Part shown: positions 1 through 7,993 of the stretch, in pieces
Layout of the letters: each line of letters starts with the position of its first letter
Position numbering within the stretch: the stretch's first letter is position 1
NCBI GenBank assembly: GCA_046331175.1
Contig: JAXLRI010000003.1
Location: 496,001 to 560,000, forward strand
DNA from: JAWKIW01 sp046331175
Lineage (GTDB): Bacteria; Actinomycetota; Acidimicrobiia; Acidimicrobiales; Acidimicrobilacustridaceae
Length of the DNA: 64,000 nucleotides
Reading direction: 5' to 3'
Notes under the pieces: model-generated
Database searches by the model: none
The model's input: the letters and a program-made list of their open reading frames with translations, nothing else
What the model was told of the DNA's origin: nothing
Translations under genes and position numbers: made by a program

Positions 1-1
1 G

Positions 2-799
2 CGACCGAAGGCGCTCTTCATCGGCGACCTCGGGGGCGCGACCCATCCGGTCCTCGTCCTGGGGGGAGCGCTCGACGGCCAGATGTGGCTGCGGGACTCG
101 GGGGAGACCATCCCGCTGTACCGCTCGGGCCGTCTTCGCGACGAGCTCGAAGGTCTTCCCGTGATTCGCCACGACTTCGTCTCGTGGTACTCGGATTGGC
201 TCGACGGGTTGGAGCAGAGCGGCGACCAGCTCGTGCCGCTTGGCGTCGGCCCGGCTGACGAGCCCGCGATGATCGATCGCCTGGCCCGCATCGGCGAGAT
301 CGCGCAGCTTCGCCCGGAGGCAGGTGCCGGCGAGCTGGTCGACGAGCTCACTGGCCCGCCGGTGGTCGGTGCGGCTGCGCTGCGGGCCCTCGCCGTGGTG
401 GATCCTGACGCAGCCCGGGAACGGGCGCGAGCACAGCTCGACGATCCGCAGCCCGAGCTCGCCGATGCCGCGGTCGACGTGTTCACGTCCTTGGCGGGCG
501 CGGATGAGCTGACCGACCTCGGCGAGATGCTCGCGCAACAGCCGCCGTACGGTGCGATGCCGGCGAACAACCCGGCTCGGGCACAGATCGAGACGGCGAT
601 GCACCGGGCCGACCAAGAGGCGACACGGCAGATCCTCGCGATGGAGCAGCTGAGCGAGCTGCTCGGGAGGCCAGCGACCCAGGCCGACGTGGATCGCATG
701 CGCGAGGACGCGGCGTTGCTCATGGCCGGCGACGAGGCGCGCGTACCGGAGGACTCCCTCCTGCGGAAGATCGGCTTCGTGCCGCCGACGAACCGCTGA
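2..799 (+). CDS. SUKH (SMI1/KNR4)-like protein, 5'-truncated
   Basis: The frame is open from base 2, so the true start lies upstream of the window and the Met at 83 is internal. The first ~90 residues look like a SMI1/KNR4 (SUKH) fold: strand IGDLGGATHPVLVL, then GQMWLRD, then the aromatic helix HDFVSWYSDWLDG where this family has its F..F..WL pattern. The remaining ~150 residues are helical and Ala/Leu/Asp-rich, with HEAT-like turns (AAALRALAVV, LADAAVDVFTSLAG). Many SUKH proteins are immunity proteins of polymorphic toxins, but no toxin is in view. The assignment rests on pattern only and could be wrong. Confidence 0.5.
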   Translation, partial: RPKALFIGDLGGATHPVLVLGGALDGQMWLRDSGETIPLYRSGRLRDELEGLPVIRHDFVSWYSDWLDGLEQSGDQLVPLGVGPADEPAMIDRLARIGEIAQLRPEAGAGELVDELTGPPVVGAAALRALAVVDPDAARERARAQLDDPQPELADAAVDVFTSLAGADELTDLGEMLAQQPPYGAMPANNPARAQIETAMHRADQEATRQILAMEQLSELLGRPATQADVDRMREDAALLMAGDEARVPEDSLLRKIGFVPPTNR

Positions 800-894
800 C
801 GAACGCGGTCGTGCCGTCCAGGCCCTCCTGGCTCGCCGGTGCCGTCGATGGGTGTCCGACGTTCCCGGCCGCCCGGCGGATCCGCCGCTCCGGC

Positions 895-900
895 TAGCGT
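895..900 (+). promoter_or_regulatory. -10 element, leaderless promoter of the lipoprotein gene
   Basis: TAGCGT lies 7 nt before the GTG at 908. This spacing would place transcription start on the start codon and is the reason for choosing GTG 908 over GTG 839 or ATG 848. Confidence 0.6.
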
Positions 901-907
901 CGACGCG

Positions 908-1144
908 GTGGGACGTGACGACTCGGTCCACGCGACGCGTCGGTGGCGGCTGGCCGCGGCAGGCCTGGGCTTCGGCCTGCTCGTCGCCGTCGGGTGCACG
1001 ACCAAGAGCTCGACCGGCTCGCCGAAGCCGACGCCGCCGACTCCGGGGCAGTTCGCCCCCTCGTCGTTCGTGCCCCCGTCGCCGCCGACCATCTCGGTGC
1101 CCACGTACGGCCCGACGTCGACCCGGGGCCGCACCATCGGTTGA
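908..1144 (+). CDS. Small Pro/Ser/Thr-rich lipoprotein
   Basis: A 78-residue secreted lipoprotein of unknown role. The N-terminus has a twin-Arg basic segment (ATRRWRL), a hydrophobic stretch of ~15 residues and a lipobox ending AVGC, after which the mature chain is almost entirely Pro, Ser, Thr and Gly (a disordered wall-spanning linker without a folded domain). No Shine-Dalgarno is seen; the start is set by the hexamer at 895-900. Longer starts would add ~20 residues before the basic segment. It could be a degenerate remnant of a larger lipoprotein. Confidence 0.55.
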   Translation: MGRDDSVHATRRWRLAAAGLGFGLLVAVGCTTKSSTGSPKPTPPTPGQFAPSSFVPPSPPTISVPTYGPTSTRGRTIG

Positions 1145-1160
1145 GGCCGGGTGGCCGTCC

Positions 1161-1916
1161 TTAGGACGGCCGGTTGGCGGCGATGGCAGCGGCGAGCACC
1201 TCGCCCGTCACGCGGTGGTTGAGGTACGGCTCGGGGTCGTGGGCCCGGTGGCCGTTGTCGATCCGCCGGTCCACCACCCGCTCGCCGAACACCGTGGCCA
1301 GTCGGGGCTCGGCGGCCAGGTGGTCGCCGACGGCGGCGATGTTCACCCAGGACCGCACCGACCCCGGCCAGCGCCCGAGGCCGTCCTCGTCTCGCTCGAG
1401 CACCTGCGCGGTGAACATCGGCGACCCCAGCGGGGAGCCCATCGTCACGAACGTGTCGACGCCCCAGTCCGGGTGCTCGCTCAGGGCGCGGTAGGTCACG
1501 ATCGTGCCCAACGAGTGGGCGACGACGATGCGGGTGTCGGGCCCGATGGCGTCGGCCACCCGGGCCTGGACCTGGTCGCGCAGGTCGGGCTTGGCCATCA
1601 TCGTGGCGACCATGTCGACCGTGCGGTCGAAGGTGGCCTTGCCGGCGGCGAGCTGCAGCGAGGCCACGGCGTCGGCCCCGAGCGTCTGCTCGAGCATGTC
1701 GGCGATCCCAGCACGGGTCTGCTCGTCGGGGTCGCCGTCGCGCTCGGGGTCGTGGCGGAACAGGTCGCCGTAGAAGCAGATGCCGACCTCGCTCGGATCG
1801 AGGTCGACCCCGGCGTGCCAGAGGCCGTCGCGCAGGGCGGGGACCCACTTGCTGTGCAGCTCGTTGGGTCCCCACAGCTCGTTGAACGCACCATGCACCA
1901 AGACGATGAGCGCCAC
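1161..1916 (-). CDS. Alpha/beta hydrolase
   Basis: A 251-residue alpha/beta hydrolase of unknown substrate. The start is GTG 1916, chosen because an AAGGAGGGG ribosome site sits directly before it; the frame is open much further upstream but without a ribosome site. The N-terminus MALIVLVHGAF holds the HG oxyanion turn. The nucleophile elbow is VVAHSLGTIV with Ser about residue 135, where the usual first Gly of GxSxG is Ala. The C-terminus has VGDHLAA and HRAHDPEPYL, which can supply the acid and the His. There is no signal peptide, so it is probably cytosolic. It resembles serine-hydrolase families seen beside phage or plasmid genes, but nothing near it supports a pathway. Confidence 0.75.
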   Translation of the reverse strand: MALIVLVHGAFNELWGPNELHSKWVPALRDGLWHAGVDLDPSEVGICFYGDLFRHDPERDGDPDEQTRAGIADMLEQTLGADAVASLQLAAGKATFDRTVDMVATMMAKPDLRDQVQARVADAIGPDTRIVVAHSLGTIVTYRALSEHPDWGVDTFVTMGSPLGSPMFTAQVLERDEDGLGRWPGSVRSWVNIAAVGDHLAAEPRLATVFGERVVDRRIDNGHRAHDPEPYLNHRVTGEVLAAAIAANRPS

Positions 1917-2008
1917 GTTCCCCTCCTTGCCGTCCGAACGGGCCCGGGCAGTCTGTCGGCTTCGCCGCCGGCCGACCCCATCCGGGGCGAGCCGGCATCG
2001 ACTCGGCG

Positions 2009-2014
2009 TAGGGT
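2009..2014 (+). promoter_or_regulatory. -10 element for the gene at 2023
   Basis: TAGGGT, 8 nt before ATG 2023; no ribosome site lies between. Confidence 0.6.
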
Positions 2015-2022
2015 CACCGACC

Positions 2023-2517
2023 ATGGGCAAGACGGTGGGACACGTCAGGCGGCTGCAGGACCACGAGCTGAGCGGCGCCGAGCAGTTCCTCGCCGCAGCC
2101 CGGGTGCACCACGCGGAGGCGGCGGCCGGGTTCGGGCTCGGGGGCGTGCTCATCGCCGGCGCCATCAACACGGTCAGCCGAGCGCGGGATCCGCTGCAGC
2201 TCAAGGAGCACATGATCTGGGCCGTCACCGATGCGCGGCTGGTGGTGTGGGAGGCCGACCGGCTCACGACCACCAAGCCGAAGCGCGAACCCCTCTGGTC
2301 CGCGGTGTTCGGCCAGGACCTGTATGGCGCCGCCTATCGCCAGCGGAAGAAGGATGGGCTGCTCCGCGTGGTCGTGTTCGACCGTCCGGTGACGGTCAAG
2401 ACAGCTGGGGTCGAGGGTGCCGAGGTGTTCGAGGTCCTTCGGGAGGTCAAGCCGCCTCCGCCGACGGCGGCCGGACTGGTCGTGCCGCCGCTTCCCTCAC
2501 CACCTGACCCGACCTGA
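2023..2517 (+). CDS. Hypothetical protein, possible PH-like fold
   Basis: A 164-residue cytosolic protein that I do not recognise. A small glycine-rich helix near residue 40 (GFGLGGVLIAGAI) may be a weak membrane-contact segment. The middle, HMIWAVTDARLVVWEA, has the strand pattern (TD.RL.v) common to bacterial PH-like domains, followed by alternating strands up to FEVLREV, and the tail is Pro-rich. The start ATG is set by the hexamer at 2009. It diverges from the hydrolase at 1916, with about 106 bp between them. Function unknown. Confidence 0.65.
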   Translation: MGKTVGHVRRLQDHELSGAEQFLAAARVHHAEAAAGFGLGGVLIAGAINTVSRARDPLQLKEHMIWAVTDARLVVWEADRLTTTKPKREPLWSAVFGQDLYGAAYRQRKKDGLLRVVVFDRPVTVKTAGVEGAEVFEVLREVKPPPPTAAGLVVPPLPSPPDPT

Positions 2518-2552
2518 CCCACCGTGCGCACCCTCCGGTCGACCTTCGTCGT

Positions 2553-4115
2553 TCAGGCGGCGGTGGTGACCTCCGGGTGGCCGGGCTCGGTCCTGGCGGC
2601 ACCTGCGGCAGCGGCCTCTGCTCTGTCGGCTTGGGTCGCCGCGGCGTCGGTCGCGGTGGCGGCCTCATCCTCAGCGGCTTGGTCGAGGGCGGTTTGGTCG
2701 GCTTGGGTCCAGGCGCCGTAGAAGCAGTCGCGGGCCCAGGGGGTGAGGCGTTCGCCGGTGCCGGTGCGTCGCCGTCCCGCGGGTGGGGGTTCGAGGGGCG
2801 GTCCGCGCGGTGGTGCGGGGGGTTCGATGGTGGATCCGTCGGGGGTGACCACGACGAGGAGGCGTTTGCCGCGGCGGTTCTCCCACCTCGTTGACCAGCC
2901 TCGTTTGTGGACCTTGCGGTGGTGCTTGCGGCACAACAGCACGAGGTTGTCGATCTGGGTCGGGCCGACGGGGTGGGGGGTGGCGTGGTGGGCGATCAGG
3001 CGCTTGGTCCGACCGCAGCCCGGGTACTGGCAGCAGCGGTCGCGGGTGAACAGGGCGACGAGCTGGGCGGGGGTGGCGAACCGGGTCGGCGACGTGACCT
3101 GCACCGGGACCCCGTCGCGCTCGACCAGCGCGGCGATCCCGGCGTCACAGGCCAGCTCGCGGGCCACGTTGGGGTCCAGCGAGCAGGTCCCGGCCACGCA
3201 GGCCTCGGCGCGGGCGAGATCATCCAGCTCGGGGTGCAGGGCGGCTTCGTCAACGCGGACGATGACCTGGAACCGCTGCGGCACGACGTTCGGTGCGGGC
3301 GCGAGCCCGGCGAGGTGATCGGTCGCCAAGGCGACCAGCGCGTCGACCCGGGTCATCGGCTCCCCACCATCACCGCCACCGGTGCGGGTGTCTTCGCGGT
3401 CGGCGTCGAGCTTGGCGTCGATGGCGGCCTCGAACACCGCGCCGTCCTCGGCGCGGGTGCGGATGTGCGCCTCGTACATGCCGTGGTCGTCGTAGAACCC
3501 GTCGAGGTACTCCTCGGACGGGTCCCGACCACCGGCGGCGGTGGGGTCCTTGGGTTGCAGTGGCTTGTACTCGGCGACCAGCCGGGCCAGCTGCGGACCG
3601 GTGGCCGCTTCGGCGGCTTCCAACAACCGCGACTCGTTCGCGGGGGTCGCCACCTTCACCAGCGTCACCGCGACCCCTTCGGAGATCTCCCCGGCGTCGA
3701 AGGCTGCCGACAGCTTCGGCAGCTCCGGCAGGCGGCGGGCCAACGCCACCTGCCGGCGGGCCTCGCCGGTGGTCAAGCCACCTGCCCACGCCAACCACGC
3801 CGAGGTCGACAACGTGTCGATCACCCCGAACGCGCGCAGCTCATCGACCCGGGCCACCAGCGCCACCGAACGCGCCTGCAGCTGCGCGATCTGGGACTGC
3901 ACCGCCCGCAGCTGCCCCGACAGCTCCTTGAGCTCGACCTCCTCGGGCGACGCCCCGATGAAGGTCACCCGACCATCCGCGTCGCGGTGGGTGCGCGCCT
4001 CGAGCTCAGCCGCCCGGGCCCGCCACGCTGCCGAAGCATCCGCTGCGGCAGCCTCCGCATCGGCTGCAGGCTCGGAGGCAGGTGCCTTTGCGGTGTCGGG
4101 TTCGGATGGGAACAT
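2553..4115 (-). CDS. DUF222 / HNH endonuclease-domain protein
   Basis: A 520-residue member of the DUF222-HNH family (13E12-repeat type), usually multicopy in actinobacteria and of unclear role. The N-terminal ~35 residues are Ala/Glu-rich, then comes the helical DUF222 domain with TLSTSAWLAWAGGLTTGEAR and a region of paired helices. The C-terminal HNH nuclease has the Zn-binding pattern RDRCCQYPGCGR, then LIAHHATPH and LVLLCRKHHRKVH, i.e. two Cys pairs plus the ββα-metal His residues, all intact. The C-tail is Pro/Arg then Ala-rich and probably disordered. It is expressed from its own leaderless promoter. These genes spread by duplication or transfer, so other copies in the genome are likely. 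Confidence 0.88.
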   Translation of the reverse strand: MFPSEPDTAKAPASEPAADAEAAAADASAAWRARAAELEARTHRDADGRVTFIGASPEEVELKELSGQLRAVQSQIAQLQARSVALVARVDELRAFGVIDTLSTSAWLAWAGGLTTGEARRQVALARRLPELPKLSAAFDAGEISEGVAVTLVKVATPANESRLLEAAEAATGPQLARLVAEYKPLQPKDPTAAGGRDPSEEYLDGFYDDHGMYEAHIRTRAEDGAVFEAAIDAKLDADREDTRTGGGDGGEPMTRVDALVALATDHLAGLAPAPNVVPQRFQVIVRVDEAALHPELDDLARAEACVAGTCSLDPNVARELACDAGIAALVERDGVPVQVTSPTRFATPAQLVALFTRDRCCQYPGCGRTKRLIAHHATPHPVGPTQIDNLVLLCRKHHRKVHKRGWSTRWENRRGKRLLVVVTPDGSTIEPPAPPRGPPLEPPPAGRRRTGTGERLTPWARDCFYGAWTQADQTALDQAAEDEAATATDAAATQADRAEAAAAGAARTEPGHPEVTTAA

Positions 4116-4122
4116 GTGTTCG

Positions 4123-4128
4123 AGATTA
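4123..4128 (-). promoter_or_regulatory. -10 element for the DUF222/HNH gene
   Basis: TAATCT read on the minus strand, 7 nt before ATG 4115. Confidence 0.6.
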
Positions 4129-4263
4129 GCACCTCCACCAGCGCTGATCCACCAAGATCAGGTGGAACGTGTCACACGCCGGGGCCGTGAGTCGGTGTGG
4201 TTCGACCACCGGTGCCCAGGGCGAGGCCGGCGGCCGCACGAGCAGATGTGGTCGACTGCTCCG

Positions 4264-5085
4264 ATGGCCGACGCACCTGCCAGCACCGTCCGCTACGAGT
4301 CCGAGGCGCCGCTGGTGGTCATCACCATCGACCGGCCCGAGGTCCGCAACGCCGTCGACCGCCCGACGGCCGAGGCCCTGGCCGACGCCTTCCGCCGCTT
4401 CGATGCCGACGACGACCTGGCGGTGGCGATCCTCACCGGCGCCGGCGGCACGTTCTGCGCCGGGGCCGACCTCAAGGCGGCCGCCGCCGGCTCGGACCGG
4501 GCCAACCGGGTCACCCCGGACGGCGATGGCCCGATGGGGCCCAGTCGCATGCGCCTCACCAAGCCCGTGATCGCCGCCGTCGAGGGCCACGCGGTGGCCG
4601 GAGGCCTCGAGCTGGCGCTGTGGTGCGACCTGCGGGTGGCGGCCGACGATGCGGTGTTCGGGGTCTACTGCCGGCGCTGGGGCGTGCCGCTGATCGACGG
4701 CGGCACGGTGCGGCTGCCCCGGCTCATCGGCCAGAGCCACGCCATGGACCTCGTCCTCACCGGGCGCGGGGTGGCGGGGGAGGAGGCCCGGTCGATGGGC
4801 CTCGCCAACCGGCTGTGCCCGCCGGGGGAGGCCCTCGACCACGCCCGGGCGCTGGCGCTCGAGCTGGCCGGCTTCCCGCAGCGCTGCCTGCGGGCCGACC
4901 GGGCCTCGGTCCTGGCGCAGTGGGGCCTCGACGAGGAGGCGGCCCTGGCCTCCGAGCACGCCTTCGGCTGGGACGTGATCGTCTCGGGCGAGACCCAGGC
5001 CGGCGCCGCCGTGTTCGCCGGGGGCGCCGGTCGCCACGGCAGCTTCGCCGACCCGGCCGGCCCCGACCCGACAGCGAGCGCCTGA
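4264..5085 (+). CDS. Enoyl-CoA hydratase/isomerase (crotonase) family protein
   Basis: A 273-residue crotonase-fold protein, cytosolic, acting on acyl-CoA thioesters. It shows the DRPEVRNAVD start of the fold, the CoA-binding GGTFCAGADLK, and the oxyanion-hole segment EGHAVAGGLELAL with the first catalytic Glu (about E116). The second catalytic Glu of hydratases, found in FGxPE, is Cys here (VFGVYCRRWG), while the following GGT.RLPRLIG motif is kept, so simple hydration is doubtful and isomerase, hydrolase or another activity is possible. ATG 4264 was chosen because the conserved fold begins right after it; ATG 4246 would add six residues. It diverges from the HNH gene. Confidence 0.85.
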   Translation: MADAPASTVRYESEAPLVVITIDRPEVRNAVDRPTAEALADAFRRFDADDDLAVAILTGAGGTFCAGADLKAAAAGSDRANRVTPDGDGPMGPSRMRLTKPVIAAVEGHAVAGGLELALWCDLRVAADDAVFGVYCRRWGVPLIDGGTVRLPRLIGQSHAMDLVLTGRGVAGEEARSMGLANRLCPPGEALDHARALALELAGFPQRCLRADRASVLAQWGLDEEAALASEHAFGWDVIVSGETQAGAAVFAGGAGRHGSFADPAGPDPTASA

Positions 5086-5113
5086 GCCCGACCGGTCGAC
5101 GCACCCCGCCGAA

Positions 5114-5157
5114 CCCGAGCCGAGCCCGAGCCGAGCCCGAGCCGATCCCGAGCCCAA
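5114..5157 (+). repeat. 11-bp tandem repeat, four copies
   Basis: Four head-to-tail copies of CCCGAGCCGAG, the last two with 1-3 changes, immediately after the crotonase stop. It is non-coding in the gene frame. Likely slippage product. Confidence 0.7.
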
Positions 5158-5191
5158 CCCCCGCCGAACCCCGCGACGCCCGCCGAAGCGA

Positions 5192-5227
5192 CCCCGCCGG
5201 GACCATGCCGGGGCGGTCCCGGCGGGG
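5192..5227 (+). terminator. Perfect 13-bp hairpin
   Basis: CCCCGCCGGGACC at 5192-5204 pairs perfectly with 5215-5227 around a 10-nt loop. It lies between the crotonase and the SRAP promoter. There is no U-tract, as is common in high-GC actinobacteria, so termination is inferred. Confidence 0.55.
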
Positions 5228-5236
5228 GTCCGGCAC

Positions 5237-5242
5237 TACGGT
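5237..5242 (+). promoter_or_regulatory. -10 element for the SRAP gene
   Basis: TACGGT, 8 nt before ATG 5251. No LexA-type palindrome is seen nearby. Confidence 0.6.
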
Positions 5243-5250
5243 GATCGCCG

Positions 5251-5994
5251 ATGTGCGGTCGGTTCGTCTCCAGCACCCCACCTGACCAGCTCGCCCGCTA
5301 CTTCGACGCCGAGCTGGCCGAGGAGGCCGCGCTCGAGCCCAGCTGGAACGTGGCGCCGACCAACGACGTGTACGCCGTGCTCGAGGACGGTGGCGTCCGA
5401 CGGCTGGAGCCGCTGCACTGGGGCCTGGTGCCGGTGTGGGCCAAGGACCCCTCGGTGGGCAACCGGATGATCAACGCCCGGGCCGAGGGGCTGGCCACCA
5501 AGAACGCCTACCGCCGGGCCTTCGCCAAGCGCCGCTGCATCATCCCCGCCGACGGCTTCTACGAGTGGAAGAAGATCCCGGGCCAGAAGCAGAAGCAGCC
5601 GATCTACATCCACCGACCCGACGGCGAGCCGCTGGCCTTCGCCGGCCTCTGGGAGGTGTGGCGGAGCAAGGACCGGCCCGACGAGGCGCTGCACTCGTGC
5701 ACCATCATCACCGGGGCGCCCAACACCACGGTCGCGCCCGTCCACGACCGCATGCCCGTGATCCTGCCGCCCGACGCCTGGGACACGTGGCTCGACGCCG
5801 ACAACCACGACACCGACCTGCTGGGCAAGCTGCTCGTGCCGGCGCCGGCCTCGCTCGTCACGCTGCGGCCGGTCAGCACCGAGGTCAACAACGTCCGCAA
5901 CAAGGGGCCGCACCTCGTCGACCCGGTCGACCCTGCCGAGGCCGTCGACCCGACCCTCGCCCTCGGCGAGCCGCCCGCCGCCGGGGACGGCTAG
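5251..5994 (+). CDS. SOS-response-associated peptidase (SRAP / YedK / HMCES family)
   Basis: A 247-residue SRAP protein. The family caps abasic sites in single-stranded DNA by a thiazolidine crosslink through the N-terminal Cys. All key residues are present: MCGRF with Cys2, which becomes residue 1 after Met removal; Asn75 in INARAE; Glu105 in DGFYEW; His165 in PVHDRMPV. Length is normal for the family, with a C-terminal Pro/Asp-rich tail. Because Cys2 must be at the N-terminus, the start at 5251 is firm. The DUF2079 gene follows after 10 nt and may be co-transcribed. Confidence 0.95.
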   Translation: MCGRFVSSTPPDQLARYFDAELAEEAALEPSWNVAPTNDVYAVLEDGGVRRLEPLHWGLVPVWAKDPSVGNRMINARAEGLATKNAYRRAFAKRRCIIPADGFYEWKKIPGQKQKQPIYIHRPDGEPLAFAGLWEVWRSKDRPDEALHSCTIITGAPNTTVAPVHDRMPVILPPDAWDTWLDADNHDTDLLGKLLVPAPASLVTLRPVSTEVNNVRNKGPHLVDPVDPAEAVDPTLALGEPPAAGDG

Positions 5995-6004
5995 GCCCGA
6001 GCGC

Positions 6005-7516
6005 GTGGCCGTCCCCCTCCGGCGCCGCCTCGACAACCTCTCGCTGCGGTGGCAGGCCCGCCTCGACAGCGAGTGGGCCGACCGCGTCCTGCCGTGGGCC
6101 GCGTCCGCAGGCCTGTTCGTGCTGCTCGCCGCGCTCTCGCTGGCCAAGGCCCGCTCGCTCGACGGGACGCTCGACCTCGCCGGCTACACCCAGGCCGCCT
6201 GGCTCATCGGCGAGGGAGCCAAGCCGGTGGTCACGGTCACCACCGACGCCCACGTCCTCGCGCAGCAGGCGTCGTTCATCTTCTACCCGGTCACCCTGGT
6301 CACCTACGTGGTGCCCATCATCCCGGCGCTGCTGCTGGTGCAGTCGGCGGCGCTGGCGGTGGCGATGGTCCCGCTGTGGTGGATCTGCCGCCGGCTGGCC
6401 AACCTCCGCACCGGAGCCACGCTCGTCCTGCTGTTCGTGTACGCGTGCTACCCGGTCATGCACAACCTGAACCTCGACGGGTTCCACCCCGAGACACTGG
6501 CCCTGCCGGCGCTGCTCGGGGCGATGTACTACGGCCTCCGGGGGCGGTGGTGGCCGTTCGCGGCGTGCTGCGCCGTCGTCCTGCTGGCCCGAGCCGACCT
6601 GGGCCTGGCGGTGGCCGGCCTCGGCGGCCTGCTCGCCGCCCAGGGCCATCGGCGAGCCGGCTTCACCACCCTCGGCGTCGGCCTCGGTTGGACGATCGTG
6701 TGCACGGCGATGATCCAGCCCTTCTTCGGCGACGGCTCGTACGCCCACGTGGGCGCGTTCGCCCAGTTCGGCGCGACGCCCCTGTCGATCCTCGGCGGGA
6801 TGATCACCCACCCGCTCGACGTGCTCGGCCGCATCACGAGCGAGCAGAACTTCCAGCTGTTCCTCGTGCTGTTCGCACCCGTCGCCTTCCTGCCCGTCCT
6901 CGCGCCCCGCTACCTCGTGCCGGTGCTGCCCCTGCAGTTCCTCTACCTGACCGCGGACGTGCCGCGTGACGCCGTGTTCGGCCAGCAGACGGTCGCCATC
7001 ACCGCCTTCATCTTCCTGGCCGCCGCCTTCGCCCTGGCCCGGATCGGGCGGATGGGGGTGGAGAAGGTGCACGTCGACCGGCGGGTGCTCGGTGCGCTCC
7101 TGCTCGCGGGCACCGTCTTCTTCATCGGGTACGCAGCATCGTCGCCCTACCGGCAGCCGTGGAACTGGGGCGGTCAGGACGTCGTCGACTACGCCCGCAT
7201 CCAGGCCGCCGACCGGGTCCAGCCGGGGGCCGCGGTGCGGGTGTCGCCGTCCATGGCGACGCTGCTCGCCACCCGCCCGACCATCCACGTCATCGAGGCC
7301 GGCGACAAGCCCGACGCCGCCCAGGCGGCCGAGGGCGTCGACGTGATCGTGCTCGACGACCGGCAGGTGCCGCAGTGGGACGACGTCGAGCGGCAGGTCT
7401 TCCGCCTCGGTCTCGACTCCCTGGGCTTCCAGGAGGTCTCCGCCGACCAGGGCATCGAGCTGTTCGTGCGGCGGGGGAGCGACGCCCTGCGACCGCCGCC
7501 GGGCGGTTCGGCCTGA
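6005..7516 (+). CDS. DUF2079 polytopic membrane protein
   Basis: A 503-residue integral membrane protein of the DUF2079 family, distantly like GT-C glycosyltransferases. It begins with a basic N-tail (PLRRRLDNLSLRW), followed by about nine hydrophobic helices (WAASAGLFVLLAALSL and onward to LGALLLAGTVFFIGY). The DLAGYTQAAWLIGEG and DGFHPETLALPAL stretches are the family signatures between helices 1-2 and 3-4. The last ~150 residues form a soluble domain (VVDYARIQAADRVQPG onward). The substrate is unknown; a role in envelope polysaccharide or lipid glycosylation is inferred from the fold. The GTG start lies 10 nt after the SRAP stop. Confidence 0.85.
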   Translation: MAVPLRRRLDNLSLRWQARLDSEWADRVLPWAASAGLFVLLAALSLAKARSLDGTLDLAGYTQAAWLIGEGAKPVVTVTTDAHVLAQQASFIFYPVTLVTYVVPIIPALLLVQSAALAVAMVPLWWICRRLANLRTGATLVLLFVYACYPVMHNLNLDGFHPETLALPALLGAMYYGLRGRWWPFAACCAVVLLARADLGLAVAGLGGLLAAQGHRRAGFTTLGVGLGWTIVCTAMIQPFFGDGSYAHVGAFAQFGATPLSILGGMITHPLDVLGRITSEQNFQLFLVLFAPVAFLPVLAPRYLVPVLPLQFLYLTADVPRDAVFGQQTVAITAFIFLAAAFALARIGRMGVEKVHVDRRVLGALLLAGTVFFIGYAASSPYRQPWNWGGQDVVDYARIQAADRVQPGAAVRVSPSMATLLATRPTIHVIEAGDKPDAAQAAEGVDVIVLDDRQVPQWDDVERQVFRLGLDSLGFQEVSADQGIELFVRRGSDALRPPPGGSA

Positions 7517-7563
7517 GCGACGCCGCCCGCCTTGGGGGGGTGGGGGGCTGCTCGGAGCCCGGA

Positions 7564-7968
7564 TCAGTCCAGCGCGTCGAGGGCGGCCCGGATGCGCTCG
7601 GCGGCGTCGTCGAGGGCGGCGGGGTCCGGCGAGGGGTCGGCGTTGGCGAAGTCGAGGTCGTGGACGCCGGTGATGGGCACCACGTGCAGGTGCACGTGGG
7701 GGACCTCGAGGCCGGCGATCATCAGGCCCACCTTCAGCGGGTCGAAGGCCGCCTGCTGGGCCCGGGCGATGCGCTGGCTGACCGTCATGAGGTGGGCGGC
7801 GAGGTCGGGGTCGAGGTCGATCCAGTGGTCGACCTCCTCGATCGGCACGACGAGCGTGTGCCCGGCCTGGAGCGGGTTGATCGACAGGAAGGCGACGCAG
7901 CGGTCGTCCCGGTGGACGAACCGGCCGGGCAGCTCGCCGTCGATGATGCGGGTGAAGATCGTGGTCAT
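7564..7968 (-). CDS. HIT-family nucleotide hydrolase
   Basis: A 134-residue histidine-triad hydrolase, expected to cleave nucleoside phosphoramidates or adenylated substrates in the cytosol. It has the family N-terminus MTTIFTRIIDGELPG, the HTLVVP strand, and the triad HVHLHVVPI near residue 93 with all three His present. Length is normal. ATG 7968 is the only start that leaves this N-terminus intact. It diverges from the phosphatidyltransferase with overlapping promoters and converges on the DUF2079 gene. Confidence 0.93.
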   Translation of the reverse strand: MTTIFTRIIDGELPGRFVHRDDRCVAFLSINPLQAGHTLVVPIEEVDHWIDLDPDLAAHLMTVSQRIARAQQAAFDPLKVGLMIAGLEVPHVHLHVVPITGVHDLDFANADPSPDPAALDDAAERIRAALDALD

Positions 7969-7977
7969 CGGTGGGGA

Positions 7978-7983
7978 ATCGTA
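7978..7983 (-). promoter_or_regulatory. -10 element for the HIT gene
   Basis: TACGAT on the minus strand, 9 nt before ATG 7968. It overlaps the opposite -10 element by two bases. Confidence 0.5.
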
Positions 7984-7987
7984 GATT
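7982..7987 (+). promoter_or_regulatory. -10 element for the phosphatidyltransferase gene
   Basis: TAGATT, 6 nt before GTG 7994 and directly abutting GTG 7988; the spacing favours 7994 as the start. Confidence 0.55.
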
Positions 7988-7993
7988 GTGCCG

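Noticed and set aside
2553..4115. DUF222/HNH gene considered as an insertion sequence or intron-coded homing nuclease
   Set aside because: No inverted or direct repeats flank it and the gene has its own promoter; the family is chromosomal in actinobacteria.
5114..5157. 11-bp repeats considered as a CRISPR-like or iteron array
   Set aside because: Units are contiguous without spacers, short, and lie at a gene end with no replication gene nearby.
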